From: Trinickia terrae
GTDB taxonomy: Bacteria > Pseudomonadota > Gammaproteobacteria > Burkholderiales > Burkholderiaceae
Direction: 5' to 3'
Length of the DNA stretch: 64,000 nucleotides
Assembly: GCF_005144415.1 (NCBI RefSeq)
Contig: NZ_SWJE01000001.1
Location: 310,001-374,000 of the forward strand
Part shown: positions 37,428 through 47,579 of the stretch, one piece after another
Layout: each line of letters starts with the position of its first letter
Numbering within the stretch: the stretch's first letter is position 1
The notes under the pieces: model-generated
Told to the model about the DNA's origin: nothing
Databases searched by the model: none
The model's input: the letters and a program-made list of their open reading frames with translations, nothing else
Made by a program: the position numbers and the translations under genes

Positions 37428-40400
37428 ATGGAAGCGAAGAACGAAGATGCAGTCGCGCACCTGATCAACGATGTCGTGGACTACGCGCGGGGACGATTGC
37501 CGGAACCCGTCTTCGCCGCGGTGGAACCCTTCCTGCTGCATTACTACGAACAGGCCGATGCGGACGACGTGCAAAGCCGCGGCATCGCCGACCTCTACGG
37601 CGCGGCCCTGGCGCATTGGCAGACCGCGCAGAAATTCGTCTCGGGCAGCGAGCAGCTGCGCGTCTACAACCCCGTGCTCGATCAGCACGGCTGGCATTCC
37701 GACCACACCGTCATCGAAATCGTCAACGACGACATGCCGTTCCTCGTCGACTCGGTGACGATGGAGGTGAACCGCTGCGGGCTCGCGCTGCATTCGGGGC
37801 TGCACCCGGTGTTTCGCGTCTGGCGCGGCGCGAACGGCGCGATCGAACGCGTCGCGCCCGGCGGCGCGGCGCTTGCCGGGGAGGCCGACGAAGCGCCGTC
37901 GCACCTCGAATCGTTCATTCACTTCGAGATCGACCGTTGCGGCGATGCAGCGAAGCTCGCCGAGCTGCGCGCGACTCTGGCGCGCGTGCTGGGCGACGTG
38001 CGCGCTGCCGTCGAGGATTGGCCGAAGATCACCGACGTCGCCAAGAGCACGATCAAGAACATGGCCGCGCGCGAGACGAGCCCGGATGGCGTCGAAGCGC
38101 GCGCGTTCCTCGAATGGATGGTCGCCGATCATTTCACCTTTCTCGGCCAGCGCGACTACGAGCTGGTCACCCATGACGGCGGCTTCGCGCTGCGTGGCAT
38201 ACCCAACACAGGATGCGGCATTCTTCGCGAAGCGCTGCGCCCATCCGGCGCGCCGGACATCACGCCATTGCCGGGAGCGGCTGCCGACATCATCGGCGGC
38301 CCCGCGCCGATCTTCCTGACCAAGGCCAATTCGCGCGCCACCGTGCACCGGCCCGGATACCTCGACTATGTCGGCGTGAAGCTCGTCGGCGAGGACGGCA
38401 AGCTGCGCGGCGAGCGGCGTTTCATAGGCCTCTACACGTCGACGGCCTACACGGTTTCCACGGCGGACATTCCGATCGTGCGCCGCAAATGCGCGAACAT
38501 CGTCAGGCGCGCCGGGTTTCTCGCCAAGGGCCACCTCTACAAGTCGCTCGTGACGGTGCTCGAACAGTATCCGCGCGACGAGCTGTTCCAGACCGACGAA
38601 ACCGAGCTTCACGAGATCGCGCTCGGCGTGCTGCGCCTGCAGGAGCATCAGCGCACGCGGCTCTTCGTGCGGCGCGACCGTTTCGACCGCTTTGTGTCGT
38701 GCCTCGTGTTCGTGCCGCGCGAGAAGTACAACACCGATTTGCGCCGCCGCATCGCGAAGCTGCTCACGGGCGCGTTCAACGGCACAGCCGTCGAATTCAC
38801 GCCGCTCCTGTCGGAATCGCCGCTCGCGCGGATTCATATCGTCGTGCGCACGCAGCCGGGCGCGTTGCCCGAAGTCGATACGCGCGAGCTCGAAACGCGC
38901 CTCGTGCAGGCGACGCGGCGCTGGCAGGACGATCTCGCCGACGCGCTGCTCGACAGCTTCGGCGAAGAGCAGGGTAACCGCCTGCTGCAGCGCTACGGCG
39001 ACTCGTTTCCGGCCGGCTATCGCGAGGATTACGCGGCCCGCACCGCGGTGCGCGATATCGAGCTGATCGAGGAAGTGCAGGGCGGCAAGCCGCTCGCGAT
39101 GAATCTCTATCGCCCGATCGAAGCATCGCCGCGCGCGTTCCGCTTCAAGGTGTTTCGCACCGAGCAGGCGATCGCGCTCTCGCGCAGCCTGCCGATGCTC
39201 GAGCATCTGGGCGTGCGCGTCGACGAAGAGCGGCCGTACCTGATCGAGCCCGAGGGCTCGAACCCGGCCTGGGTGCACGACTTCGGGCTGGAGCTCGCGG
39301 ACGACGTCGAGTTCGATATCGAGCGCGTGAAGGCGCTGTTCGAAGAGGCGTTCGAGCGCGTATGGTCGGCCGAGATCGAGAGCGACGATTTCAACCGGCT
39401 CGTGCTGCGCGCGCATCTCGGCTCGCGCGAGGTGACGATCCTGCGCGCCTACGCGAAGTATCTGCGGCAAGTGGGCTCGAATTTCAGCGATGCCTATATC
39501 GAGCGCGCGGTCACGGGCAATCCGGCGCTCGCGCGCCAGCTCGTCGAGCTGTTCATCGCGCGCTTCGATCCGTCGCTCGGCGACACGCGCGCCGCCTACA
39601 CCGAGCAGTTGACGAAGAATCTCGAAGCGGCGCTCGATCAGGTGCCGAATCTCGACGAGGACCGCATCCTGCGGCAGTTCCTCGGCGTCATCAACGCCAC
39701 GGTGCGGACCAACTACTTCCGCCGCGCGAGCGACGGCAAGCCGCTGCCGTACCTGTCGTTCAAGCTCAACCCGGCAAAGGTGCCGGGCCTGCCCGAGCCG
39801 AAGCCGATGTTCGAGATCTGGGTGTATTCGCCCCGTGTCGAAGGCGTGCACCTGCGCGGCGGACGCGTCGCGCGCGGCGGCCTGCGCTGGTCCGACCGCC
39901 GCGAGGACTTCCGCACTGAAGTGCTTGGGCTGATGAAAGCGCAGATGGTGAAGAACACCGTGATCGTGCCGGTCGGCTCGAAGGGCGGCTTCATCGTGAA
40001 GAACCCGCCGCCGGCCGCCGATCGCGAGGCGTTCATGCGCGAAGGCATCGCGTGCTATCAGACCTTCCTGCGCGGCCTGCTCGACGTCACCGACAATCGC
40101 AGGGCCGGCGCGATCATCCCGCCTGCGAACGTCGTGCGTGCCGATACCGACGACCCCTATCTCGTCGTCGCCGCGGATAAAGGCACGGCCACGTTCTCCG
40201 ACTACGCGAACGCGATCTCGCACGACTACGGCTTCTGGCTCGACGACGCCTTCGCGTCGGGCGGCTCGGTCGGCTACGACCACAAGAAGATGGGGATCAC
40301 TGCGCGTGGCGCGTGGGAGTCGGTGAAGCGCCACTTCCGCGAAATGGGCGTCGATACGCAGGCGCAGGATTTCACGGTGGTCGGCGTCGGCGACATGTCG

Positions 40401-42287
40401 GGCGACGTGTTCGGCAACGGGATGCTGCTGTCGCCGCATATCCGCCTCGTCGCCGCGTTCGACCATCGCCATGTGTTCCTCGATCCGAACCCGGACCCGG
40501 CCGTCAGCATGAAGGAGCGTCAGCGCATGTTCGCGCTCGAGCGCTCGAGCTGGGCCGACTACGATACGTCGCTGATCTCGGCGGGCGGCGGTGTGTATCC
40601 GCGCAGCGCAAAGACCATCCCCGTGTCGCCGGCGATGCAGGCGGTGCTCGGCATCAACGCGGCATCGCTTGCGCCCGTGGACCTGATTCGCGCGATCCTG
40701 CTCGCGCCGGTCGATCTGCTCTACAACGGCGGCATCGGCACCTACGTGAAGTCGAGCCGCGAGACGCACCTGCAGGTCGGCGACCGCGCCAACGACGCCG
40801 TGCGCGTGAACGGCTCGGAGCTGCGCGTGAAGGTGGTGGCCGAGGGCGGCAACCTGGGGCTCACGCAGCTCGGGCGCATCGAGTTCGCGCAGAAGGGCGG
40901 CCGCATCAATACCGATGCGATCGATAATTCCGCGGGCGTCGATTGCTCGGACCACGAGGTGAACATCAAGATCCTGCTCGGCCTCGTGATGGCCGACGGC
41001 GAGATGACCGAGAAGCAGCGCAACAAGCAGCTCGCCGACATGACCGACGAAGTGGGCCTGCTCGTGCTGCGCGACAACTACTACCAGACGCAGGCGCTGT
41101 CGATCGCGGGGCGCTACGTGGCGGAATCGCTCGAGTCCGAGGCGCGGCTGATGCGCTATCTCGAGCGCCTGGGGCGCCTGAACCGTGTGATCGAGTTCCT
41201 GCCGAACGACGAGGAGATCGCCGAGCGGCTGGCGGCGAAACAAGGGCTCACGTCGCCGGAGCGCGCGGTGTTGCTCGCCTACAGCAAGATGTGGCTCTAC
41301 GACACGCTGCTCGACTCCGATGTGCCTGAAGATCCGCTGTTCGCGAGCATGCTGGTCGACTACTTCCCGAAGCCGTTGCAGGCGCGCTTTGCCGAGCCGA
41401 TGCAGCGGCACCCGCTGAAGCGCGAAATCCTTGCGACGCATTTGACGAACGCGCTCGTGAACCGTGTCGGCAGTGCGTTCGTGCATCGCTTGCAGGAGGA
41501 GACCGACGCCAAGCCCAGCGATATCGTGCGCGCGTGCATCGTCGCGCGCGACGTGTTCGATCTCGACGACGTCTGGCGCCGCATCGACGCGCTCGACAAT
41601 CGCGTCGCCGACGACGTGCAGGCGCGCATGTTCGTCGAAGTCGCGCGGCTCGTCGAGCGTGCGGCGCTGTGGTTCCTGCGGCATCTGCAGACGAGCGTCG
41701 AGCGCATCGGCGGCGACGGCGTCGCCGAGCTCATCGCGCGCTGCCGCGATGCGGCGCAGCGCCTCGCGCCGCAATTGCCGGAGCTGCTGCCGGCGGGAGA
41801 CCTCGAGGCGCTGCAGGAGCGGCAGCGTGCGCTCGTGGAGGCGGGCGTCGACGGCGAGCTGGCGATGCACGTGGTGAGCGGCGAGGTGTCGGCGGCGGTG
41901 CTCGATATCGCCGACGTGGCGGCGGCGAGCGGCCGTCCGCTCGAACTGGTCGCGGGCGTGTACTTCTCGCTCGCGACGGTGCTCAACTACGGGTTCATCT
42001 CCGAGCGAGCGAGTGCGTTGCCGACGCATACGCACTGGGACCTGCTCGCGCGTGCTGCGGCGCTTGCGGAGTTCGCACGCTTGCGGCGCGCCGTGGCGGT
42101 GAGCGCGCTCGGCGAGGGGCGCGAGCTGGGCTCGGCCCAGGCGATCGCCGGCGCATGGCGTGACAAGCGCGCGGAGCCGCTCGAGCGTTACGCGCGCCTG
42201 ATCGCGGAGCAACGGGCGACGGGTGGCTCGAGCCTGTCGATGCTGCTCGTGCTCGTGCGGGAAATGGCGGTGCTGGAGCGAGTGTGA
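37428..42287 (+). CDS. NAD-specific glutamate dehydrogenase (large, ~180 kDa class)
   Basis: Cytoplasmic oxidative deamination of glutamate to 2-oxoglutarate. 1619 aa, the normal size for the L-GDH180 class. N-terminal regulatory ACT-like region (VDSVTMEVNRCGLALHSGLHPVF near 105; IPNTG/LRRRIAKLL later), catalytic domain with VPVGSKGGFIVK near 848, IPPANVVRADTDDPYLVVAADKGTATFSDYAN split over 900-930, NAD-binding VVGVGDMSGDVFGNGML near 985, and YNGGIGTYVK near 1100. GGAGG sets ATG 37428. No frameshift seen. The complementary strand shows a long ORF, which is a codon-bias shadow. Confidence 0.96.
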   Translation: MEAKNEDAVAHLINDVVDYARGRLPEPVFAAVEPFLLHYYEQADADDVQSRGIADLYGAALAHWQTAQKFVSGSEQLRVYNPVLDQHGWHSDHTVIEIVNDDMPFLVDSVTMEVNRCGLALHSGLHPVFRVWRGANGAIERVAPGGAALAGEADEAPSHLESFIHFEIDRCGDAAKLAELRATLARVLGDVRAAVEDWPKITDVAKSTIKNMAARETSPDGVEARAFLEWMVADHFTFLGQRDYELVTHDGGFALRGIPNTGCGILREALRPSGAPDITPLPGAAADIIGGPAPIFLTKANSRATVHRPGYLDYVGVKLVGEDGKLRGERRFIGLYTSTAYTVSTADIPIVRRKCANIVRRAGFLAKGHLYKSLVTVLEQYPRDELFQTDETELHEIALGVLRLQEHQRTRLFVRRDRFDRFVSCLVFVPREKYNTDLRRRIAKLLTGAFNGTAVEFTPLLSESPLARIHIVVRTQPGALPEVDTRELETRLVQATRRWQDDLADALLDSFGEEQGNRLLQRYGDSFPAGYREDYAARTAVRDIELIEEVQGGKPLAMNLYRPIEASPRAFRFKVFRTEQAIALSRSLPMLEHLGVRVDEERPYLIEPEGSNPAWVHDFGLELADDVEFDIERVKALFEEAFERVWSAEIESDDFNRLVLRAHLGSREVTILRAYAKYLRQVGSNFSDAYIERAVTGNPALARQLVELFIARFDPSLGDTRAAYTEQLTKNLEAALDQVPNLDEDRILRQFLGVINATVRTNYFRRASDGKPLPYLSFKLNPAKVPGLPEPKPMFEIWVYSPRVEGVHLRGGRVARGGLRWSDRREDFRTEVLGLMKAQMVKNTVIVPVGSKGGFIVKNPPPAADREAFMREGIACYQTFLRGLLDVTDNRRAGAIIPPANVVRADTDDPYLVVAADKGTATFSDYANAISHDYGFWLDDAFASGGSVGYDHKKMGITARGAWESVKRHFREMGVDTQAQDFTVVGVGDMSGDVFGNGMLLSPHIRLVAAFDHRHVFLDPNPDPAVSMKERQRMFALERSSWADYDTSLISAGGGVYPRSAKTIPVSPAMQAVLGINAASLAPVDLIRAILLAPVDLLYNGGIGTYVKSSRETHLQVGDRANDAVRVNGSELRVKVVAEGGNLGLTQLGRIEFAQKGGRINTDAIDNSAGVDCSDHEVNIKILLGLVMADGEMTEKQRNKQLADMTDEVGLLVLRDNYYQTQALSIAGRYVAESLESEARLMRYLERLGRLNRVIEFLPNDEEIAERLAAKQGLTSPERAVLLAYSKMWLYDTLLDSDVPEDPLFASMLVDYFPKPLQARFAEPMQRHPLKREILATHLTNALVNRVGSAFVHRLQEETDAKPSDIVRACIVARDVFDLDDVWRRIDALDNRVADDVQARMFVEVARLVERAALWFLRHLQTSVERIGGDGVAELIARCRDAAQRLAPQLPELLPAGDLEALQERQRALVEAGVDGELAMHVVSGEVSAAVLDIADVAAASGRPLELVAGVYFSLATVLNYGFISERASALPTHTHWDLLARAAALAEFARLRRAVAVSALGEGRELGSAQAIAGAWRDKRAEPLERYARLIAEQRATGGSSLSMLLVLVREMAVLERV

Positions 42288-42290
42288 ACG

Positions 42291-42317
42291 CGGATGCGCT
42301 CGCTCCGAGCGCATCCG
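42291..42317 (+). terminator. Hairpin immediately after the glutamate dehydrogenase gene
   Basis: Perfect 12-bp stem CGGATGCGCTCG/CGAGCGCATCCG with a 3-nt loop, beginning 3 nt past the stop codon. The following sequence is AT-rich (AATGAATTATTT) without a clean U-tract. Confidence 0.65.
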
Positions 42318-42446
42318 AATGAATTATTTGCGCGCAAGCGAGGTCATACCCCTATCCAGGGTCCGATGGGACTTCCCGCGTGCAAGCCGGCCACGCCGGC
42401 ATGCGGCGTGCGCCTTACGCTTGCCGCTGAATTCTCTTTCCGTGTT

Positions 42447-44915
42447 ATGCGCAAAACTGTTCTCGTTTGCCTATTCCTGCTGATTACGTTTCTTTCGGCC
42501 ACCTCTCCATCCCGTGCCGCGCCGCCCGCGGCCGCTCCCGCCTCGAATCCTTCCCCGGTTGCGCTGACACCCGATCAGGCGCGCCAGGCACTCGACGTAC
42601 TGAACGATCCTCGCCGCCGCGCGCAGATCGAGGTCACGCTGCGCGCCGTCGCGGCGGCCGGCGCGCTCAGTGCGCCGCCGGCCTCGGCCTCCGCTGCGTC
42701 ACCAGCTTCCGCTACGGCCGGGGCTTCGGCGCCGCAGGCGGCGAGCGCGGCGTCGGGTGCGCCGCACTCCGCATTTCAGGTGAACGGGCTCGCGGCGCAA
42801 CTTTCGCACCTGGGGGTGCGCGGCGTGCGTACCGTCGGCGACGCGCTCGGCCGCTCCACGTCCGCTTTGCTCGATCTGCAATCGGTGCGTGCGTGGTGGA
42901 CCGATGAAATGGCGAGCGCCCAGGACGCCGCCTTGCTGCGCCATCTCGCGTGGGTCGTGCTGGCCACGCTGATACCGGCCTTCATCCTCGCGGCATTGAC
43001 GTACTACTTGTTCAAGAAGCGAGTGAGGGCGCTGGTTGGGCGCAAGCTGGAAATCGAAGAGGAAGCGCGGCGGCTTGCCGATGCGGCGCAAGACGTTCCG
43101 TCCGCATCCGCTGCTAAAGGCAGCGCTGCGGCAAAGAGCGCCCGCACTGCGGCGCAGGCGGGGCACCATTGGACCGTCCTCCAGCGCCTGCCCATCGCAC
43201 TGCTGCGCATCGTGCTCAGGGCCGTGCCGCTGCTGGTGTTCATGGCCGTGGCGATCGGGCTGATGTCGGCGCTGACCGAGGAAGGCAGTCCGGCGGCGCG
43301 CGTGCTCGATTCGCTGATCGAGATCTACGCGATCTGCCGCGCGCTCGCGCTCGCGGGCGATTTCTTCTTTGCGCCGAAGACGCCAAGGCTGCGTCTTTTG
43401 AAACTGTCGGACACTTGGGCGGGATTCGCGCAGCGCTGGATCGTCCGGCTCGCCGCCGTGCTCGGCGCGGGTGCGGCCGTCGCCGCGGTGCCGCTGCCGC
43501 TCGGCCTCGCGGCCGAGGCGCATCTGGCCATCGTCAAGGTCGTCACGCTGATCGGCCATGTGATGATCGCGATCCTGATCCTGCAATGCCGTCGTCCGGT
43601 GGCGCGCTGGATTCGCAAGTCAACGGCGCGGGACCGCTCGCTGCTCATCGCCGGCAACTGGCTGGCCGACGTTTGGGCTGGCCTGGCGGCGTTTTTCGTG
43701 ATGGCGCTGTGGTTCGTCTGGGCGCTCGACGTGCACAACGGCTATCGCGTGCTGCTGCATCGCGGAGGGGTGTCGGTGCTGGTGCTGATCGGCGCGCGGA
43801 TGGTCGCGATGATCACGTTCGGCCTGCTCGGGCGTCTGTTCAATGTGAAGGACGGCGAGGCGGGTTCGATTGCGTTTCAGCATGCGTATCGCTACTACCC
43901 GATGCTGCGCCGTATCGCCTCGGCGATCATCGTGCTCGTGACGGCGAACGTCGTGCTTTCGGTGTGGGGCATCCACCTATGGCAGATGTTGGCGAGCGGC
44001 AGCGTCGGCGATCGCCTGGCGTCGGCGCTTACGACGATCGCGGCCGCGGCGATCATTGCGCTTCTCGTCTGGGAGTCGGTCAACGTCGCGCTCGAGCACC
44101 GTCTCGACCTTTGGACCGCGGACGGCGACTATGTGCGCGCGGCGCGCCTGCGCACGCTGGTGCCGATGCTGCGCGCCACGCTCTTCATCGTGATCGCGCT
44201 GGTGGTCGTGCTCACGGGCTTGAGCGAGCTCGGCGTGAACACGGCGCCGTTGCTTGCGGGCGCAAGCATCTTCGGTGTGGCGCTCGGCTTCGGCTCGCAA
44301 AAGCTCGTGCAGGATTTCATCACGGGGATCTTCCTGCTGATGGAGAACGCGATGCAGGTGGGCGACTGGGTGACGCTCGCGGGCGTGTCGGGCACGGTCG
44401 AGTATTTGTCGATCCGCACCGTGCGCCTGCGCGGCGGCGACGGCTCGCTCTATACGGTGCCGTTCAGCTCGGTGTCGACGGTCAACAACACGAATCGCGG
44501 CATCGGCAACGCGGCGGTCTCGGTGAGCATCGTCTATGGGCAGGACATCGATCTCGCGGTCGCGACGCTCAAGGAGATCGGCGCGGCGCTGCGCGAGGAC
44601 GAGCGGTTCAAGGAAGGCATCCTGTCGGACTTCGCGTATTGGGGCGTCGACAAGGTCGACGGCGCGCTCGTGACGATGAGCGGGCAGATTCAATGCAACG
44701 ATGCGAAGCGCTGGGCGGTGCAGCGCGAGTTCAACCGGCAGATCGCGGTGCGCTTCAAGGAGAAGGGGATCGAGATCGCGAATCCGCAGCGGAGTGTGTT
44801 GGTGCGAGATGGTGTGCTCGAGCAACCGGAGGTTGCCGATCAAAAGGCGAAGCAGACTCGGGGGGCTGAGTCTGCGTCGGTCAAGCAAGTGCGGGAGCAG
44901 TCGCGCGATGCCTAG
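42447..44915 (+). CDS. Large MscS-family mechanosensitive ion channel
   Basis: Inner-membrane tension-gated channel, 822 aa, much larger than E. coli MscS (286 aa). Signal peptide (RKTVLVCLFLLITFLSA) leads into a ~130-residue periplasmic Ala/Ser/Pro-rich part, then about eight added membrane helices, and the MscS core: pore helix LLAGASIFGVALGFGSQKLVQDFITGIFLLMEN near 595-627, beta domain GDWVTLAGVSGTVEYLSIRTVRLRGGDGSLYTVPF split near 633-665, and a C-terminal alpha/beta cage ending near NPQRSVLV. Layout resembles MscK/YnaI-type large paralogues. ATG 42447 chosen for the signal peptide; no strong ribosome site. Confidence 0.92.
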   Translation: MRKTVLVCLFLLITFLSATSPSRAAPPAAAPASNPSPVALTPDQARQALDVLNDPRRRAQIEVTLRAVAAAGALSAPPASASAASPASATAGASAPQAASAASGAPHSAFQVNGLAAQLSHLGVRGVRTVGDALGRSTSALLDLQSVRAWWTDEMASAQDAALLRHLAWVVLATLIPAFILAALTYYLFKKRVRALVGRKLEIEEEARRLADAAQDVPSASAAKGSAAAKSARTAAQAGHHWTVLQRLPIALLRIVLRAVPLLVFMAVAIGLMSALTEEGSPAARVLDSLIEIYAICRALALAGDFFFAPKTPRLRLLKLSDTWAGFAQRWIVRLAAVLGAGAAVAAVPLPLGLAAEAHLAIVKVVTLIGHVMIAILILQCRRPVARWIRKSTARDRSLLIAGNWLADVWAGLAAFFVMALWFVWALDVHNGYRVLLHRGGVSVLVLIGARMVAMITFGLLGRLFNVKDGEAGSIAFQHAYRYYPMLRRIASAIIVLVTANVVLSVWGIHLWQMLASGSVGDRLASALTTIAAAAIIALLVWESVNVALEHRLDLWTADGDYVRAARLRTLVPMLRATLFIVIALVVVLTGLSELGVNTAPLLAGASIFGVALGFGSQKLVQDFITGIFLLMENAMQVGDWVTLAGVSGTVEYLSIRTVRLRGGDGSLYTVPFSSVSTVNNTNRGIGNAAVSVSIVYGQDIDLAVATLKEIGAALREDERFKEGILSDFAYWGVDKVDGALVTMSGQIQCNDAKRWAVQREFNRQIAVRFKEKGIEIANPQRSVLVRDGVLEQPEVADQKAKQTRGAESASVKQVREQSRDA

Positions 44916-44987
44916 TGCTTCGCGCCAAGACATGTACTGCAAGCTCGCGTATCCGATGAAATCGGCTTTGAAGAAAATGGATGTGCA

Positions 44988-45407
44988 ATGCCTCGTCTGA
45001 ATCGATATGTTCATGCCGTCAATCTTTTTTGTATCTTTACTGCCGTTCACGCGAAGGCCTCGACACTGACCGGAGTCTTTTCCGGCCAAGGCCGGTCCTG
45101 CTGGGGGCAGCTCACGCTGACAAGCAAGACGATCGAATGGAAGACGCCTTATGGCACCTGCAAGGCAACGTCTTACGATGTCGTAGAGCAAGACCTGGAA
45201 TCCAAAGCCCCCATTGCCTCCTATCGGCTCAAGCAGCGGAATTCTGCTTGCAAATTCCCCTATATTTCCGTGAAGTTCGATCCGGCGTATCCCGGCTACT
45301 GGCAACTGGTCGGTTACGCGAGCAAGAAGGCGTTCGAGCAGAGGATGGAAGATGGGCCGGAGCAGCAGGACCAGCGGCTGGAATGCAGTGCCCGGAAGCT
45401 CGAATGA
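44988..45407 (+). CDS. Small secreted cysteine-containing protein, not recognised
   Basis: 139-aa protein with a probable signal peptide ending around VHAKA (residue 24). The mature part has four cysteines (GRSCWGQ, GTCKAT, SACKFP, LECSARK) suggesting two disulphides, and a beta-rich pattern with TIEWKTPYGTCKAT and YPGYWQLVGYASKKAF. It resembles uncharacterised periplasmic proteins, but I cannot name a family. GC is lower than in neighbours, so horizontal gain is possible. Confidence 0.65.
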   Translation: MPRLNRYVHAVNLFCIFTAVHAKASTLTGVFSGQGRSCWGQLTLTSKTIEWKTPYGTCKATSYDVVEQDLESKAPIASYRLKQRNSACKFPYISVKFDPAYPGYWQLVGYASKKAFEQRMEDGPEQQDQRLECSARKLE

Positions 45408-45521
45408 CGCCGCCTTGATGCATCAAAAAGTGGTCAAGGCGTCGGCCATCAACGGATTGTTCTTGCATGAGCGGGCACGAGAGTGCCCGCGAACCTGTCG
45501 TCAATAAGAAAGGAAACGCCC

Positions 45522-46580
45522 ATGCTGACTCGCTCCCTCGTCACGCTTGCCGTGCTTACGCTCGCTGGCTGTGCGGCCACTTCGAAGGCGCCGAAGGACG
45601 ACGGCAGCTTCGCCGGTACGGTGTCTTCCGGCCGCCCCGTCAAAGTCATGATCATCTCGATGTTCGAGCCCGAAGGGCAGGTCTGGCTGAATCGCCTGGG
45701 GCCGTGGCAGTCGATTCCGGTGGCCGGCTTGTCGCCCGACTATCCCGACGTTCACTGCAACCAGCATGACGTCTGCGTGATGACGACAGGCATGGGCCAT
45801 GCGAATGCGGCGGCATCGACGATGGCGCTCGCGTTCTCGCCGCGCTTCGATTTGCGGCAGACGTATTTCCTCATCGCGGGCATCGCCGGCATCGATCCGG
45901 CGCAGGGCACGCTCGGCTCGGCGGCGTGGGCGAAGTACCTGGTGGACTTCGGCATCCAATGGGAGCTCGACGGCCGCGAGATTCCGCGCGGCTGGAAGAC
46001 GGGCTATCTCGGCATCAACACGAAGAGCCCCGGCGAGAAGCCGCCGCTCGACTATCGCACGGAGGTGTTCCAGCTCAACGCGCAGCTTGCAGATACGGCG
46101 TTTGCCTTGTCGCGCAACGTCGCGCTGTCGGATAGCAAGGAAGCACAGGCAGCCCGCGCGAAATTCCGCTATGCACCCGCGAATCAGCCGCCAACGGTGA
46201 TTCAATGCGACACGCTCGCCAGCGACAACTGGTGGTCCGGGACCTTGCTTGGTCAGCGCGCTCGCGACTGGACCAAGCTCTTGACGGACGGCAAGGGCGT
46301 CTATTGCACGACGCAGCAAGAGGACAACGCGACTTATGAAGCGCTCACGCGCGCAGCGAATGCGCATCGTGTCGATTTGAACCGCGTTGCGGTGCTGCGC
46401 GCGGGATCGGATTTCGATCGTCCTTATACGGGGCAGACGAGCGCGGACAATCTACTCAACTACGCGGCGCAAGGCGGATTCACGCCCGCGGTCGAGAATC
46501 TCTATCGCGCGGGTAATCCGCTCGTGCAGGACATCGCGGCGCACTGGAGCGAATGGCGCGATGCCGTGCCCCAGCGCTGA
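45522..46580 (+). CDS. Purine nucleoside permease (NUP family) lipoprotein
   Basis: 352-aa exported protein of the purine nucleoside permease family. It begins with a lipoprotein signal (LVTLAVLTLAGC; Cys 17). The NUP core follows: VKVMIISMFEPEGQVWLNRLGPW, GMGHANAAASTMALAF, YFLIAGIAGIDPAQGTLGSAAWAKYLVDFG split near 120-150, TQQEDNATYEALTRAA and VLRAGSDFDRPYTGQTSADNL near the end. Despite the name, the fold resembles nucleoside phosphorylases; transport was shown in a yeast relative. AAGGAAA precedes ATG 45522. Confidence 0.88.
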   Translation: MLTRSLVTLAVLTLAGCAATSKAPKDDGSFAGTVSSGRPVKVMIISMFEPEGQVWLNRLGPWQSIPVAGLSPDYPDVHCNQHDVCVMTTGMGHANAAASTMALAFSPRFDLRQTYFLIAGIAGIDPAQGTLGSAAWAKYLVDFGIQWELDGREIPRGWKTGYLGINTKSPGEKPPLDYRTEVFQLNAQLADTAFALSRNVALSDSKEAQAARAKFRYAPANQPPTVIQCDTLASDNWWSGTLLGQRARDWTKLLTDGKGVYCTTQQEDNATYEALTRAANAHRVDLNRVAVLRAGSDFDRPYTGQTSADNLLNYAAQGGFTPAVENLYRAGNPLVQDIAAHWSEWRDAVPQR

Positions 46581-46708
46581 TCGTCGCTGATCGGTAGTGG
46601 CGGGATTCAGAGCGTTATGCGAATTAGTGTGCAAATTTCCCAAAAAATAGACGTGAAATTTATTTGTTAGCGTTGCTCTCCTAATTAATGGCTGAGAAAG
46701 GAGGCGCA

Positions 46709-46897
46709 GTGACAAATCACGATGAAATGGAGGGCATGCGGATTGTGATGAGCGCGCCGCAATTGGCGGCGGCACTATCCGGTCAATCGATTAGCCAAGG
46801 CGAGATGTGGACGAATCGGCTTTGGGGCGGCCTGGCGGTCGCCGGCGGCGTGTTGAAGACCGAGGCCGCCGGTCGTTCTTCCAAGCGGCGGCGCTGA
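46709..46897 (+). CDS. Short, probably truncated small protein
   Basis: 62-codon frame with an excellent start (AAAGGAGG five bases before GTG 46709). The text reads like the N-terminal part of a longer small protein: RIVMSAPQLAAALSGQSISQG then WTNRLWGGLAVAGGVLKT, the beginning of a membrane helix, followed by a basic low-quality tail (AGRSSKRRR). The coding signal seems to jump to another frame (AAALTAVF) just after, pointing to decay or a frameshift around 46860. I do not recognise it with certainty. Confidence 0.4.
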   Translation: MTNHDEMEGMRIVMSAPQLAAALSGQSISQGEMWTNRLWGGLAVAGGVLKTEAAGRSSKRRR

Positions 46898-47034
46898 CAG
46901 CGGTTTTTGACCGAGCGTCAATGTTGCACCGGTCGATATGGCGTCCACACAGGCGTGTCGGTATTCCAATGATCGAGTTCGGAAGGCAGTGTATTGCGCA
47001 TGATGCGCTCCTTGATCCGTGACTAAGAAATGGT

Positions 47035-47334
47035 TCAGTGCCCGGCGCGCGCAAGACGCAGCGCGTCGTGGTTCTCCTGCAGCGCGATGCGTTCCGCTTG
47101 CGTCTGTCCTTGCAGGCTGAGGTTCGGATAGCTCTGCTTGTTCATCGACGGCAACGAGCCGTCTCGCTGAGCTTCCACGACTTCGTTCTTCACTTCGACG
47201 CGCGTCTTGGTGCTCGTGCCCACCCACGAGTAGTCGTTGTACGTGCCGGAGTGACCGATGCCGTTGCCTTGCGCAAACACAGACGTGCTGGCGAGCAGCG
47301 AAAGGGCAAGACCTGCGATGAGTTGGCGCTTCAT
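47035..47334 (-). CDS. DUF4148 domain-containing secreted protein
   Basis: 99-aa exported protein with a signal peptide cleaved at VFA|QGN (near residue 22), then TKTRVEVKNEVVEAQRDGSLPSMNKQSYPN, the typical DUF4148 stretch (helix with Glu/Lys followed by a YPN turn), and an amphipathic tail. DUF4148 proteins are abundant in Burkholderia and their role is unknown. AGGAG precedes ATG 47334 by seven bases. Confidence 0.85.
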   Translation of the reverse strand: MKRQLIAGLALSLLASTSVFAQGNGIGHSGTYNDYSWVGTSTKTRVEVKNEVVEAQRDGSLPSMNKQSYPNLSLQGQTQAERIALQENHDALRLARAGH

Positions 47335-47579
47335 GATCGAACTCCTGTCTATGCGTTGGGGCGCTGACAACCAGCGCCGCGACAGGACGAAATGTAGAGA
47401 ATGCGTTCGCGCCGATAAATGGCGGATTGCCGAAATGTTTTTTTGCCGCGCGCGAACAATGCGTTCGCGCGGGTGAAGACCTTGATCGGATCGCGGGTTT
47501 TAGCCGGCGCTTGCTACACTACCCGGACGGTACAGCCGCACAGGGCATCCACGCACACGTTCCACCTACGTCAAGGGTC

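Noticed and set aside
37404-42314. 1636-codon open frame antisense to the glutamate dehydrogenase gene
   Set aside because: Its composition is Arg/His/Ala-rich with no family text; the sense strand is a complete known enzyme. High GC3 suppresses stops on the other strand, so this is a shadow. The same holds for 53087-55123, 54997-56961 and 50410-52347 on the minus strand and 5428-7158 on the plus strand.
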